The notes below the pieces were generated by a model, which was given only the letters and a program-made list of their open reading frames with translations, was not told the DNA's origin and ran no database searches. Shown in pieces: positions 9,683 through 18,941 of a stretch of DNA of 64,000 bases (its first letter is position 1; the number at the start of each line of letters is the position of its first letter). A program made the position numbers and the translations under genes. Source of the stretch: SB11 sp035906255 (GTDB taxonomy: Bacteria; Bacteroidota; Bacteroidia; UBA8524); NCBI GenBank assembly GCA_035906255.1, contig JAMIFM010000020.1:62001-126000 (forward strand). Direction: 5' to 3'.

Positions 9683-11494
9683 TTACTTGCTTATTATTAG
9701 CGTTTGCCCCACGCGTATGGCATCGCTGCGCAGGTTATTCAATTGTTTTATCTGAGCCACGCTTACTCCGTGTTTTTTTGCTATTGCCCATAGTGTATCG
9801 CCATTTCTCACTTTATAGCGCACTATACCATCGGTTTCTTTCTTTTTCGGAAGATCCTTTTTTAGCTTGAGAGTTTCCTTTTTAGGTGCTGGCGCAACAG
9901 TTTCAGTTTCCTCAGCATTAGAAGTATCTGTAACAGATGCAGTTTTTGGAGCAGGTTTATCAATGTAAATATCCAGCTTTTGTCCCCTGCGCACCACCAC
10001 AGTTTCCAAACCGTTCCAATCCATTATATCGTCCGCGTCCACCTTGTATTTCTTAGCAATAGCAGCAAGTTTCTCGCCTTTCTTTACCGTGTGTATTACC
10101 TTAGTTTTAGTACTGTCGTTCTCAGGGTCGGTCAAATTATCTTTAGTAACAAACAAGCCGTCGTTAACTGTTGCTAAGTTTCCGTCAGCCACAACTAAAC
10201 GCTCAGGCCTGCCCTTTAAATAGTGCATGTATGAGTTTAAAAACGCATTAAGGTATAAATCGCCCTTGAGATGATACCCTGCTGTGGTTAAATGTACTTT
10301 ATCTTTTTTGGCAAGTTGGTGCCTGCGCCATTTAAGCATTGAATAGCGACCGCCCGATACTGAAAAGTAATTGTACCACGACACCTTGTTTTGTATCGCT
10401 ATTTTTTGGGTAAGCTGCGAAAACTGCAAAGTGGCAAATATGTTTTTACGTTTGCGGTATATGTCCTGCGAGCACGACACAACAATAGAGGCATTTGGAG
10501 CAGCCTGCTTAATGGCTTGTATTACCAACGTAAGGTTGTTGCCCAATTCCTCTTCTTTAAAAGTGAAGCCGTAAAAATCGTTTGCTCCTAAATCTATTAC
10601 CACCAAATCAGGCTGCATTTCTTTCAGGTGGCTGTTCATAAGGCTTTGCCCTAAAATACTGTTATACCCTGCGCCGTTAATCCCTACGCTGTTATACACT
10701 ACACCCTTATCGTTCGGAGTTTCAATCATCAACCCATAACACTCAAAATTATTTTGCAGGCTATCGGTTTGGTTCATAAAAATGGCAAACGTATCGCTAA
10801 CCATTGGTAAATTAACGGTAACGTAGGGTAAATGCGGTTCAGTATTGGTTTTTATGTAGAGAGTATCGTTGTAGTTGTTCAGCTTAATCCTTAAGTCAAA
10901 ACTCGTACTGTCTTTTTTGCAATAGATTTTAAGCACCGTAAAATCCTGCATCAGTATCCCACCTTTAAACCCAAACTTAAACCCAGCACTATTATCCTTG
11001 GTTTTGGCTACAGCACCTGCTAAACCTATATCCATAAAGTTGGGGTTTTTAACATTGCGGGCACCCTCCCAATCACCGTATTTCCATGTGCGGTAATCGT
11101 AGGTTGAGTGTGTACCGGCACAAGCATACGGGAATATAAAACCTCTGCCGCCATATCCGAATATCTGCTGGATATTCTCACGAATATACCCCGTAAAAAA
11201 GTCGGCTTGTATGTGCGAATCGCCAATGTGAAGTATGTTTACTTTTTTGCTGTTGGCTTTTGCCAGTTTCCCAAAGAAGTTGTCAACTGCCCCTACATCA
11301 TTCCACTCTACATAGTTGTTGCTATATTTTATAAACGGCAAATAGCGTTGGTAGCGGGCAAATTGTGCAAGGTATTGCTCATCGGTAAAAGTATCGTTCA
11401 GCTTCAGTCCTTTCATGCCCGTATTTTGGGCATTAACAGACAATATGCTGATTACTGCAAAAACACTGAACAATATGTATTTAACTACTTTCAA
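9683..11494 (-). CDS. Secreted SGNH/GDSL hydrolase-like protein with two LysM domains
   Basis: A 603-residue exported protein: signal peptide 1-23 (ends SVNAQ), then an SGNH domain with block I NILHIGDSHIQADF (Ser93), block III VIDLGANDF and the C-terminal block DKVHLTTAGYHLKGD. Two LysM peptidoglycan-binding domains follow: about 468-515 (HTVKKGEKLAAIAKKYKVD) and 556-603 (YKVRNGDTLWAIAKKHGVS), joined by a Thr/Lys/Pro-rich linker. SGNH proteins next to MBOAT proteins (AlgJ/AlgX, PatB, DltD) complete acyl transfer on the outer side of the membrane. LysM would anchor this one to the cell wall, suggesting peptidoglycan or wall-associated glycan as its site of action. Confidence 0.88.
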   Translation of the reverse strand: MKVVKYILFSVFAVISILSVNAQNTGMKGLKLNDTFTDEQYLAQFARYQRYLPFIKYSNNYVEWNDVGAVDNFFGKLAKANSKKVNILHIGDSHIQADFFTGYIRENIQQIFGYGGRGFIFPYACAGTHSTYDYRTWKYGDWEGARNVKNPNFMDIGLAGAVAKTKDNSAGFKFGFKGGILMQDFTVLKIYCKKDSTSFDLRIKLNNYNDTLYIKTNTEPHLPYVTVNLPMVSDTFAIFMNQTDSLQNNFECYGLMIETPNDKGVVYNSVGINGAGYNSILGQSLMNSHLKEMQPDLVVIDLGANDFYGFTFKEEELGNNLTLVIQAIKQAAPNASIVVSCSQDIYRKRKNIFATLQFSQLTQKIAIQNKVSWYNYFSVSGGRYSMLKWRRHQLAKKDKVHLTTAGYHLKGDLYLNAFLNSYMHYLKGRPERLVVADGNLATVNDGLFVTKDNLTDPENDSTKTKVIHTVKKGEKLAAIAKKYKVDADDIMDWNGLETVVVRRGQKLDIYIDKPAPKTASVTDTSNAEETETVAPAPKKETLKLKKDLPKKKETDGIVRYKVRNGDTLWAIAKKHGVSVAQIKQLNNLRSDAIRVGQTLIISK

Positions 11495-11516
11495 CCGCTT
11501 GTAATTTAACGCTATC

Positions 11517-13055
11517 TTATAAGTTTTGTTGTTTAATCACGTAGTTGTTATACTCACGCATCAACGCTGTAAATATAAGGTTTGCCATTATCTTTTGTCC
11601 TTTGGGTGATAAATGCCCGTCTAACGCACATAGCCCCTTTCTGTTCCATGTAAGTATCGAATTATCACCGCCCATAGCATCCAGCAAACTCCAAAACGCG
11701 CAATTGGCACGCAAAGCAGCCGCCTTTTGCACATCGCTAAGGCAACGCACCTGTTGGTACGATTGTGCATCGCTGCCTTGTTTATAGCCCATATCGCCGT
11801 TGCCAATTACCAAAATACTGGCATTGGGGGCGGCTTTTTTAAACTTCATAAACAAGCGGTAAAAGGCATCTTCATAATACTTGCACTCTTTTTCACTCTC
11901 CAAATACGGTATCATATTGGCCCCGTATTGAAACACTATAAGACGGGTATTGGTAAGCTTTGCCTGTGAGGCAAGGTAATTATCGTCAATCCGCATTAAA
12001 CCGTCACCGCTATGGCCGCGTATTGCATAATTATCAACAGTAATGCCCGTAGAATCATCAACCAACAGTCCATAAATATCAGGGCTGTTATTACCCAAAA
12101 ATTCTATTCTGAAACCATGTAAACCAGCAGGTATTTTAAGCTTTGTTTTTCCAAAACCTAATTGGGGTTTAATAGTATCCGCATTCAGCAACTCATTACC
12201 CAAAGTATAGCAACGCACACCAAAACCCTCGCTGCTACGGCCATACATTAATGATACTTGGTTATAGCTTACCCATTTTGACAAACGATAAGTAACTCCT
12301 GCATTGCGACTGTATTTTACAATTTTTGACTTGTTGGACAGTGAAGACTGGCTGTCGGTTTTGGGTTGTGCACTATCCGTGTTGCCTAATGAATCAACTG
12401 AAGCCTTGGGAACATCGGGCAGTACTTCACCTTTTGCAAAACGAAATACTGAACCACTGATTCCGTAATACCCGTTTTTGAGTTTGTTGTTAAAAACGTT
12501 ATAACGCGTCCAAGTACCTGTGTTTGTGCGAACATAAGAGGCTGAGCTTGCTACATCATCCAACGGAACAAACCCTAAGCCTGTGCCGCCAAATTTTGCT
12601 TGCAGGTTGCTGCGGATATGCTCGGTAACACGGTCGCCCTCTAATTGCGAATCACCATAATGTGCCACGCGTACCACAGTATTGTCTTTTTCATCAATCA
12701 GTGAAGTAAAAAAGGCATCCAACGCTGTTGCATTGTAAATTTTATTATCCAGTGAAGAGGTATCGCCCGGTTTAACTAAAAATGCTGAATCAACCTTGCC
12801 CTTCTTTTTAATTTTTTGAATGCTTATGGTGTCTTGCGACATAAGCTTATCGGCCAGTTGTTCGGCGTTTTCATTCACCGCAACCGTATCGGGGGTAAGT
12901 ATCTCCGAAAGCGTGATGAATTGCAGCCTGCCGCCCTTATTATCGGCTACCTTGCTATCCCAAGCGGCAAAGGTATTTTCATACACAAAAGAAAACAGTA
13001 CCAGTGCCCCGTTAAGGACAAACAAAATGGCAACGGCTTTCCATATTTTATTCAT
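11517..13055 (-). CDS. Membrane-anchored SGNH/GDSL hydrolase-like protein
   Basis: A 512-residue protein with one N-terminal helix (about 5-27) and the rest probably periplasmic. SGNH blocks are present: VAHYGDSQLEGDRV (Ser136), block III VFQYGANMIP, and the Asp/His pair in LCALDGHLSPKG (D479, H481). It shares fold and general layout with the LysM-bearing neighbour but has a longer N-terminal linker and no LysM. Its ATG overlaps the stop of the acyl carrier protein gene (ATGA), so the two are translationally coupled. Likely role: accepting or transferring acyl groups, as DltD or AlgX do; the exact step is inferred. Confidence 0.86.
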   Translation of the reverse strand: MNKIWKAVAILFVLNGALVLFSFVYENTFAAWDSKVADNKGGRLQFITLSEILTPDTVAVNENAEQLADKLMSQDTISIQKIKKKGKVDSAFLVKPGDTSSLDNKIYNATALDAFFTSLIDEKDNTVVRVAHYGDSQLEGDRVTEHIRSNLQAKFGGTGLGFVPLDDVASSASYVRTNTGTWTRYNVFNNKLKNGYYGISGSVFRFAKGEVLPDVPKASVDSLGNTDSAQPKTDSQSSLSNKSKIVKYSRNAGVTYRLSKWVSYNQVSLMYGRSSEGFGVRCYTLGNELLNADTIKPQLGFGKTKLKIPAGLHGFRIEFLGNNSPDIYGLLVDDSTGITVDNYAIRGHSGDGLMRIDDNYLASQAKLTNTRLIVFQYGANMIPYLESEKECKYYEDAFYRLFMKFKKAAPNASILVIGNGDMGYKQGSDAQSYQQVRCLSDVQKAAALRANCAFWSLLDAMGGDNSILTWNRKGLCALDGHLSPKGQKIMANLIFTALMREYNNYVIKQQNL

Positions 13056-13297
13056 CAGTTCTTTTTGGCTTCGATAAGACGTAGTAAATCACCTACGTTT
13101 TTCATGCCTATTACTTCTTTAAGTTTAAATTTTATGCCAAACTGTTCTTCAACAGTTGAAATAAGCGTGTGGTGATTCAATGAGTCCCAGCGTTCCACAT
13201 CTTTGGCAGTCATTGCATCGTGAATTTCTAAGTTAGTATCGGCAAACACCTTGCGGAAAACAGCGGTAGTTTGCTCTTTTATTTCTTCAGAAGTCAT
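13055..13297 (-). CDS. Acyl carrier protein
   Basis: The start was placed at the ATG at 13297, giving 80 residues, the normal length of the family; an upstream in-frame ATG at 13330 would add 11 atypical residues. The phosphopantetheine site is Ser39 in VERWDSLNHHTLI. The helix-rich remainder (EEQFGIKFKLKEVIGMKNVGDLLRLIEAKKN region) is typical of stand-alone carriers of polyketide, DltC or surface-modification type. It is the first gene of the operon with two SGNH proteins and an MBOAT protein, so it probably delivers the acyl group. No dedicated ligase (DltA-like) gene is next to it. Confidence 0.92.
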   Translation of the reverse strand: MTSEEIKEQTTAVFRKVFADTNLEIHDAMTAKDVERWDSLNHHTLISTVEEQFGIKFKLKEVIGMKNVGDLLRLIEAKKN

Positions 13298-13327
13298 TTG
13301 TTTGTGTGAGTGTATATTTTGGCGAAG

Positions 13328-13335
13328 CAAAAGTA
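13328..13335 (-). promoter_or_regulatory. Candidate -7 promoter box of the ACP/SGNH/MBOAT operon
   Basis: On the minus strand the sequence reads TACTTTTG, matching TAnnTTTG, about 30 nt before the ACP start. The upstream stretch is AT-rich, but no clear TTG box was found. Confidence 0.35.
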
Positions 13336-13413
13336 CTAAAAGGCAGTATATAATTATAAACCCAACGCTAAAGCGTGTATAGTATTGTGGGCTTTATTTT
13401 CTATAAAAAGAAA

Positions 13414-13439
13414 TCCCCTTAGTACAAGTACCAAGGGGA
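13414..13439 (-). terminator. Intrinsic terminator of the decarboxylase gene
   Basis: CCCCTTAGTAC and GTACCAAGGGG form an 11-bp stem with one mismatch around a 2-nt loop. On the minus strand the hairpin is followed by a T-rich run (TTTCTTTTTATAG). It lies 56 bp after the stop of the ThDP decarboxylase gene and separates it from the ACP operon. Confidence 0.7.
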
Positions 13440-13495
13440 ATATGAATTGGGAGAGAGTTTGCTAAAACTACGGACAGAAATATTATACCCTATGT

Positions 13496-15169
13496 TTACA
13501 TAGTGGCTAACCGCTTAATTTGCGGTGGTAAATCAGTTGAAGGAATATCTACCTGCACCACCGATAGTATTTTAGTGTTCTTTTTCACCTCGGTAAGCAC
13601 TTTATCCAGTTCTTTATAGGTTTTTACTAAATACCCCTTGCCGCCCATCACGTCGGCCAGTTTATAATACTCCCAAACGGGTAATACGTTATAGGGCTTA
13701 AACTCGCCTTTACCTTCAAAGGGGGCTAAATCTACCAATGCCTGCTCAATACCGTATATACCGTTATTCATTACAAACACTACACTGCCGGGGCAATGGT
13801 TAGATAACATTGACAAGGACTGGTCAACCATTTGAAAACCGCCATCGCCGCTAAACGATACCGCGCGTTTGCCCGAAGCTATTGATACTCCAACAGCCAT
13901 TGGGGCAGCGGCTCCAATTGAACCCCAAGCAGCTTCTGAAACAAAGCCGTTTTGTTTTTTAACCACTAAATCGCTTACCACATACATCGAGTCGCTTTCA
14001 TCTACCAACACAATCATATCGTCGGTAATAAAATTCTCCATCTTCCTGAAAAACCCGTTAAAGGTAATCTCGTTGCCTTTTTCAGGAACATCCAGCAGGC
14101 TTTGTGCACGCGCAGGTTTACCTGTTGGGCTTTTGTATTTTGCCGCTTGCAGTCGTTTTACCAATGCAGGCAACAAATCATACGTATAAACACCGGGGAA
14201 TTTTTGGTAGCCTACCCGCACACCGCCATCATAAGCAACGGCCATGTATTTGTAGCTGCTATTGATTATATCTAGATAATCATCGGTAATAATAGTACCC
14301 AAGCAAAGTAAAAAGTCGCTATCATCTACTTTTGCTCTTAAATCAGCACTGCTTGCTGCTCCTGTGTACGTGCCCAAAAAGTATGGATTGTCCTCAGCCA
14401 GCAAGGTTTTGGCAAGTAGCGTAGTTATGTAACCTAAACCTGTTGTTTTTAAAAGACTTTCAAAGGTGTTTTGCAGGCCATAGCGTTGTACTTCAATACC
14501 ACCCCAAATAATGGGTTGTTTGGCTTTTTGCAGTGCTGCCGTAATAACACTTAACACAGCCTCCAATTGTTCGGGGTCGCTTTGCGGCAATTCCAAATCC
14601 AGTTTTTTCAACGGTTTGGGGCAAGGTGCTTGCCACATATCTTTATAACACTCAATATATACAGGGCGTTTATGAATGTAACATTTTACAATAGCTTCAT
14701 CTATCAACGCGGGAGCAGAAGGAATATCACTGATGGTAACGGCTGCTGCTGTTATAGGTTCGTAGGCTTTTTTGTTTGAAGTGAAATTGCCTGTTGAATG
14801 GTGTATCAGCACCCCCAACTCGTTTTCGTAAAACATATCGCTGTTTGACGGGTGTCCGTTTAAAAGCACTACAGGATTACGTTCTACCCACGAGCTTGCT
14901 ATACCGTTCATCAGGCTAAAAGCCCCAACTCCGTAAGTTACACTTATAGCTCCAAAGCCTTTCATACGGGTATAAGCATCAGCTGCATAGCCGCCGCACA
15001 ATTCATTAGGAGCATTAATTAATTTTATATCAGGGTGCTTTTCTTCTAAAATATCCAAAAACGGGGTCATAAAATCACCGGGTACTACAAACAAATCTGT
15101 AAGTCCCATTTCTTTAAGACGCTCGGCGATGTAATCGGATATGGTATAGGTAATCGGTTTGGTTGCCAT
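13496..15169 (-). CDS. ThDP-dependent 2-keto acid decarboxylase (pyruvate/indolepyruvate decarboxylase type)
   Basis: A 557-residue enzyme of the pyruvate decarboxylase group, which converts 2-keto acids to aldehydes plus CO2. The signature residues of the decarboxylase branch are all visible: D32 in VVPGDF, the cofactor-activating E56 in NELCGG, and the adjacent His pair H123/H124 in LIHHSTGNF. The ThDP/Mg motif is GDGGFQM...MNNGIYGIE. Acetolactate synthases lack the HH pair. Neighbouring upstream on the same strand (84 bp) is an FAD amine oxidase, which could supply the keto acid. Bacterial members are often indolepyruvate or phenylpyruvate decarboxylases; substrate choice cannot be read from the sequence. 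Confidence 0.9.
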   Translation of the reverse strand: MATKPITYTISDYIAERLKEMGLTDLFVVPGDFMTPFLDILEEKHPDIKLINAPNELCGGYAADAYTRMKGFGAISVTYGVGAFSLMNGIASSWVERNPVVLLNGHPSNSDMFYENELGVLIHHSTGNFTSNKKAYEPITAAAVTISDIPSAPALIDEAIVKCYIHKRPVYIECYKDMWQAPCPKPLKKLDLELPQSDPEQLEAVLSVITAALQKAKQPIIWGGIEVQRYGLQNTFESLLKTTGLGYITTLLAKTLLAEDNPYFLGTYTGAASSADLRAKVDDSDFLLCLGTIITDDYLDIINSSYKYMAVAYDGGVRVGYQKFPGVYTYDLLPALVKRLQAAKYKSPTGKPARAQSLLDVPEKGNEITFNGFFRKMENFITDDMIVLVDESDSMYVVSDLVVKKQNGFVSEAAWGSIGAAAPMAVGVSIASGKRAVSFSGDGGFQMVDQSLSMLSNHCPGSVVFVMNNGIYGIEQALVDLAPFEGKGEFKPYNVLPVWEYYKLADVMGGKGYLVKTYKELDKVLTEVKKNTKILSVVQVDIPSTDLPPQIKRLATM

Positions 15170-15189
15170 TTTTGTATGGATTTGATGGT

Positions 15190-15225
15190 TTAAAAAAGTT
15201 CCCCAAAGCGTTAGCTAAGGGGAAC
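15190..15225 (-). terminator. Intrinsic terminator after the amine oxidase gene
   Basis: GTTCCCC (15198-15204) pairs with GGGGAAC (15219-15225); on the minus strand the hairpin is followed by TTTTTTAAACC. It sits in the 83-bp gap between amine oxidase and decarboxylase, so the two genes may be only partly cotranscribed. Confidence 0.65.
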
Positions 15226-15252
15226 CTGCGTTGATAGCCTGTGTGTATGGAT

Positions 15253-16869
15253 TTATTTACGCGGAAGATAGTCGAGTTTAAAATACCGCTGCATCATGTC
15301 TTCAGCGGTTTCAAGTGCACCTTCAACCCAGCCTTGGTTGCCACTGTATGCCTCTCCAATGATAAATACGTCTTGGTCGGCAACTGGTTTCACCATCTTT
15401 TTAATGATTTCATCGTAGCGGTAACCGGCTTTCCACTCGTGCCAGCCGCCACCGTATGGGTCTTCGCTCCAATCGTGGAAAATAGCAGCGTAGGGCATGT
15501 CCAGTTTCTGCTGGCCGTGCATGGTTTCTACCTGTTTGTGGGCAATCTCTACCATGCTTTGGGTAGCAATAAACTGTGCTGGGGGCACGGGGTCTATGCT
15601 CTCATTCTCTGGTTTGTCGTTACCACCGTATGGCTCATCGTTTTGCAATGCTTTCCAAAATGGCACTGTGCTTATATCGTTGTACGAAGCCATCAGTAGC
15701 GATTTTGTATTGTTAGGGTCTGCACCGGGTTGGTCGCCTTCACAACCAAAATAATATACCTGCCTTATCGGCATATCTGTAATTGAACGTCCTGCCCAAA
15801 GATTAAGAGCGCGCCACCAAGGATAATCATAGCCCATAAACAGTTTAAAGGCATGTTGTATTAAAACACTACCAACATTGTCCTTCAAAAACTCGTTTTC
15901 TTGCCATTGCTCCCACTCAATCAACTCAAGAGAGCGGCGGGGCATTGCCAATATTATCTTATCGGCATGCACAATTATGCGCTCTTCGCTGTTATTATCG
16001 TAATGAGTTTTAAAGTCTTTGGTTTTGGTGCGGGTAAACTCCAACTCATACTCACTGCTTTTAAGCCTTTTGATTGACAATAGCTTATGGTTCATGTTTA
16101 TCTCGCCGCCATCCGCTTCAAACTGTTCTGCCAATGTTAATGGCAACTCCTGAAAACCTTTGGTTAGTGTGCGGAAACTTGTAGTAGGCCCAAAATCACT
16201 CACGGGTAATTGAGCCACTGCACTGGCGTTAGCCACGTTGGCATCATAACCACCTGCATCGCGCATATAGCTAAATGCTTCGTTGGTTAAAAACACATTC
16301 AGCAAGTTCCAATACCCCATTTTATATAAAGGCGTACCAAATACTTCTACCTTAAACCAATCTTCAAGGGTTAGGTTTTTGGCATTGGGTACTAATACGT
16401 TCATCACGTATGCCTGCAACTGGTCGGGGTTCATCCCTTGCTCACTCCAGCTCAGGTTATAAGGCACAGCTCCTTTAATGCTTAATTCTTCAAGTGTAAG
16501 ATGCTCTCCACGCAGGTAATAATAGTTTTGCGATGCACCAATTTCGGGGTCGGGGTTACCCATCGGAAAATCCTGTGTGGCAAGTTTCAGGTAATTAATT
16601 AACCCCGTAACTAATGGTTGAGTATCGGGTATAAATCGCATCCCGCCCAGTTCGGCTACTACATTGGGCATACCGGGTAATGTGCGCGAAAACAAACGCC
16701 CGCCGATACGATCGCTATATTCATACAAGGCAACTTTGCTTTTTTTGCCGTTAGCCTTTTGCAGTCGCCATGCACTGTATGCACCCCCAACTCCGCCGCC
16801 AATAACCGCCACATCCACTTTTTTTGATGCCGCAGGCGCGCTTTTTTTTGCTGTAGTTTGTTTAGCCAT
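15253..16869 (-). CDS. FAD-dependent amine oxidase (flavin monoamine / L-amino acid oxidase family)
   Basis: A 538-residue flavoprotein. A short Lys/Ala-rich N-terminus (1-17) precedes the dinucleotide-binding motif AVIGGGVGGAYSAWRL (G24-G29), the second flavin motif YEYSDRIGGRLFS, and the C-terminal FAD motif IIGEAYSGNQGWVEGALETA. These define the monoamine oxidase/L-amino acid oxidase fold, which oxidises amines or amino acids to imines (then keto acids) with O2, giving H2O2. No signal peptide or Tat motif is visible, so it is probably cytoplasmic. Its pairing with a keto acid decarboxylase suggests an amino acid substrate such as tryptophan or phenylalanine; this is inference. Confidence 0.88.
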   Translation of the reverse strand: MAKQTTAKKSAPAASKKVDVAVIGGGVGGAYSAWRLQKANGKKSKVALYEYSDRIGGRLFSRTLPGMPNVVAELGGMRFIPDTQPLVTGLINYLKLATQDFPMGNPDPEIGASQNYYYLRGEHLTLEELSIKGAVPYNLSWSEQGMNPDQLQAYVMNVLVPNAKNLTLEDWFKVEVFGTPLYKMGYWNLLNVFLTNEAFSYMRDAGGYDANVANASAVAQLPVSDFGPTTSFRTLTKGFQELPLTLAEQFEADGGEINMNHKLLSIKRLKSSEYELEFTRTKTKDFKTHYDNNSEERIIVHADKIILAMPRRSLELIEWEQWQENEFLKDNVGSVLIQHAFKLFMGYDYPWWRALNLWAGRSITDMPIRQVYYFGCEGDQPGADPNNTKSLLMASYNDISTVPFWKALQNDEPYGGNDKPENESIDPVPPAQFIATQSMVEIAHKQVETMHGQQKLDMPYAAIFHDWSEDPYGGGWHEWKAGYRYDEIIKKMVKPVADQDVFIIGEAYSGNQGWVEGALETAEDMMQRYFKLDYLPRK

Positions 16870-17252
16870 TTAGTTTAATAGTCAGGTTTTTCAGTTATTG
16901 AAACTCCTATTTTATTCAGAGTTTCGTTTACAGGATAATTACAGCTGCAAATTATATTTAGCAAGGGTTTGACCGATACAGGTAAAATACGCTATTTCAA
17001 AAACAGGTATTTTTACGGGGTTTTCTACAAGCAGGAGAAGACGGGCTTTTTTGCTTTCCCTGCAATTGAAACAGATGCCCTCTATAATCATTGATGCAAA
17101 GCGGCTTATCATCTGTATCACCAAAAACCTTATTATTGCCCCGCTGCCTGTTAATTAATTTATAATGCGGCAACGGTGTGTTTCGATAAACGTTACATGC
17201 TGTGGCACAGCGTTTGAGCAGGTAAAAAAACAAATAACATATACTACTGCCT
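16870..17252. other. Divergent intergenic region, no gene seen
   Basis: 383 bp between the amine oxidase and the MuiA-like gene. Short open frames here are antisense extensions of neighbours with no recognisable protein. No TAnnTTTG box with good placement was found for either flanking gene, though promoters for both must lie here. Confidence 0.5.
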
Positions 17253-18869
17253 ATGAAAAAAATACAGGTTTTTTGCTTGTTGCTATTGGTTGCGGCAAGT
17301 TGTTTCGGACAGGACAAACTAAAAGAAGTCCCAACGTCCATCAGTGAGGTTACTTTGTACCTATCAGGGGTAACCGTTTCACGAACAGGGCAGGTGGACA
17401 TAGAGCAAGGCACTTCGCACTTGATTTTATCAGGCTTAAGCCCATACTTGGATAGCAGAAGTGTACAGGTAGGCATGGGTACTGATGTGAATATTTTATC
17501 GGTGAGTGATAATTCTTCAACTAATATCGACCCTAAAAAACTGCCTATTCTTAACTTTCTACGCGACTCTATTGATGCTGTAAAGTTTGAATTGGAAACC
17601 GAACGCAACAATGCTGATGTGCTTACACAAGAGCAAAACCTGCTATTGGCAAATATGAAAGTGGCCGGCGAAAAGGGTGTGGTAGTTCCTGAACTTGAGG
17701 ATGCCCTTGCGCTTTACCGCAGAGAATTGCCTGAAATTAAACGCAAAATGCTGCTTTCATCAATTCGTCAGCGTAAACTGCAAACCCAATTAGACACATT
17801 AAATAACCGCTTTAATGAATTTAGGCGTAATAATGAAAAAACTACGAGGGAAGTACATTTAACGGTGAGTTCAGATAAAAAGGTTAAAGTAACACTAAGC
17901 GTTCAATATTATGTGGCCGATGCAGGTTGGACTCCAAAATACGACATCCGCAGCGTGAAGGTTACCGACCCCATTACACTTGCCTACAAAGCCGAGATGC
18001 GACAAAATACCGGCGAAAATTGGGAGGGGGTGAAAATGATACTTTCAACCAACAACCCAATGTACACCCCTGCCCTACCCCAATTGTTTACCAACTTTGT
18101 TGACTTAAACGGCTGGTATATGCAAAACCGAAGTACGGCTCCAATGGAAATGGATAACAACTATCAGTATAATTTTGATAAAGGAAAAACCAAATCTTTT
18201 ACCAGCCAATACACTAATGCTGAGGTTAATACAGATATTTCATTTGAAGTACCGTTTGCAGTTCGTCTTGCCAGCGATAACCGCCCTATGGTTACCGAAG
18301 TAAAGAAAAATCAACTACCTGTTTCTTATAAATACTTTACTGTACCTAAGGCCGAATGTACCTCTTTCTTAAAAGCCCAGATAACCGGATGGGAAGACCT
18401 TAATTTATTGGAAGGTGATGCTAACCTTTATCTTGAAGGCACTTTTCTTGGTAAAACAGGGATTAACCCTAACCAAATTGAAGATACACTATCGCTATAC
18501 ATGGGCAAAGACCGCCGCTTGGTGGTAAAACGTACCAAAGCAGCAGAGAAAAACGGTAAAAACTTTTTCGGCAATAAAATCGTGCAAAGTGTTGTGTGGG
18601 AAATTGAATTGCGTAACACTAAAAAAGAGGCGATAACTGTTGAGGTACAAGACCAAATACCTGTTTCTAAAAACGATGATTTAGAGGTAATAAAAGATGA
18701 TTTAGGCGGTGCTGAATTGAATGCGGAAACCGGTTTATTAACTTGGAATAAAACCCTACAACCGGGCGAAACAATTAAACTACGTTTTGGGTTTACGCTT
18801 AAATATCCAAAAAATAATAGTGTTGCACGTCAAAAATTGCAAGAACTGCGCAGGGATAATTACTATTAA
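17253..18869 (+). CDS. DUF4139/DUF4140 (MuiA-like) exported protein
   Basis: A 538-residue protein with signal peptide MKKIQVFCLLLLVAASCFGQ. The N-terminal DUF4140 region (about 25-125) has the typical EVTLYLSGVTVSRTGQVDI opening and SGLSPYLDSRSVQV; a coiled-coil stretch (about 125-205) is rich in Glu/Arg/Leu. The C-terminal DUF4139 beta-rich domain (about 205-530) contains VQYYVADAGWTPKYDIR and ends in NKTLQPGETIKLRFGFTLKYPK. The family was named for a mucoidy-inhibitor phenotype and has no settled biochemical role. It stands alone between terminators. Confidence 0.9.
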   Translation: MKKIQVFCLLLLVAASCFGQDKLKEVPTSISEVTLYLSGVTVSRTGQVDIEQGTSHLILSGLSPYLDSRSVQVGMGTDVNILSVSDNSSTNIDPKKLPILNFLRDSIDAVKFELETERNNADVLTQEQNLLLANMKVAGEKGVVVPELEDALALYRRELPEIKRKMLLSSIRQRKLQTQLDTLNNRFNEFRRNNEKTTREVHLTVSSDKKVKVTLSVQYYVADAGWTPKYDIRSVKVTDPITLAYKAEMRQNTGENWEGVKMILSTNNPMYTPALPQLFTNFVDLNGWYMQNRSTAPMEMDNNYQYNFDKGKTKSFTSQYTNAEVNTDISFEVPFAVRLASDNRPMVTEVKKNQLPVSYKYFTVPKAECTSFLKAQITGWEDLNLLEGDANLYLEGTFLGKTGINPNQIEDTLSLYMGKDRRLVVKRTKAAEKNGKNFFGNKIVQSVVWEIELRNTKKEAITVEVQDQIPVSKNDDLEVIKDDLGGAELNAETGLLTWNKTLQPGETIKLRFGFTLKYPKNNSVARQKLQELRRDNYY

Positions 18870-18892
18870 TAGTTAATAAAATTTATATAAAT

Positions 18893-18924
18893 AAAAAAGG
18901 TTGGGTAAATACCCAACCTTTTTT
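18893..18924. terminator. Bidirectional intrinsic terminator
   Basis: The sequence AAAAAAGGTTGGGT AAA ACCCAACCTTTTTT-type dyad (GGTTGGGT/ACCCAACC stem flanked by A6 and T6) lies between the convergent MuiA-like gene and the diheme cytochrome gene and can end transcripts from both sides. Confidence 0.9.
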
Positions 18925-18941
18925 ATTTATAATTATCTTAA

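Noticed and set aside
16997..17611. 204-codon open frame on the minus strand before and inside the MuiA-like gene
   Set aside because: It is antisense to the well-supported MuiA-like coding sequence, has no recognisable domain and changes character outside the overlap.
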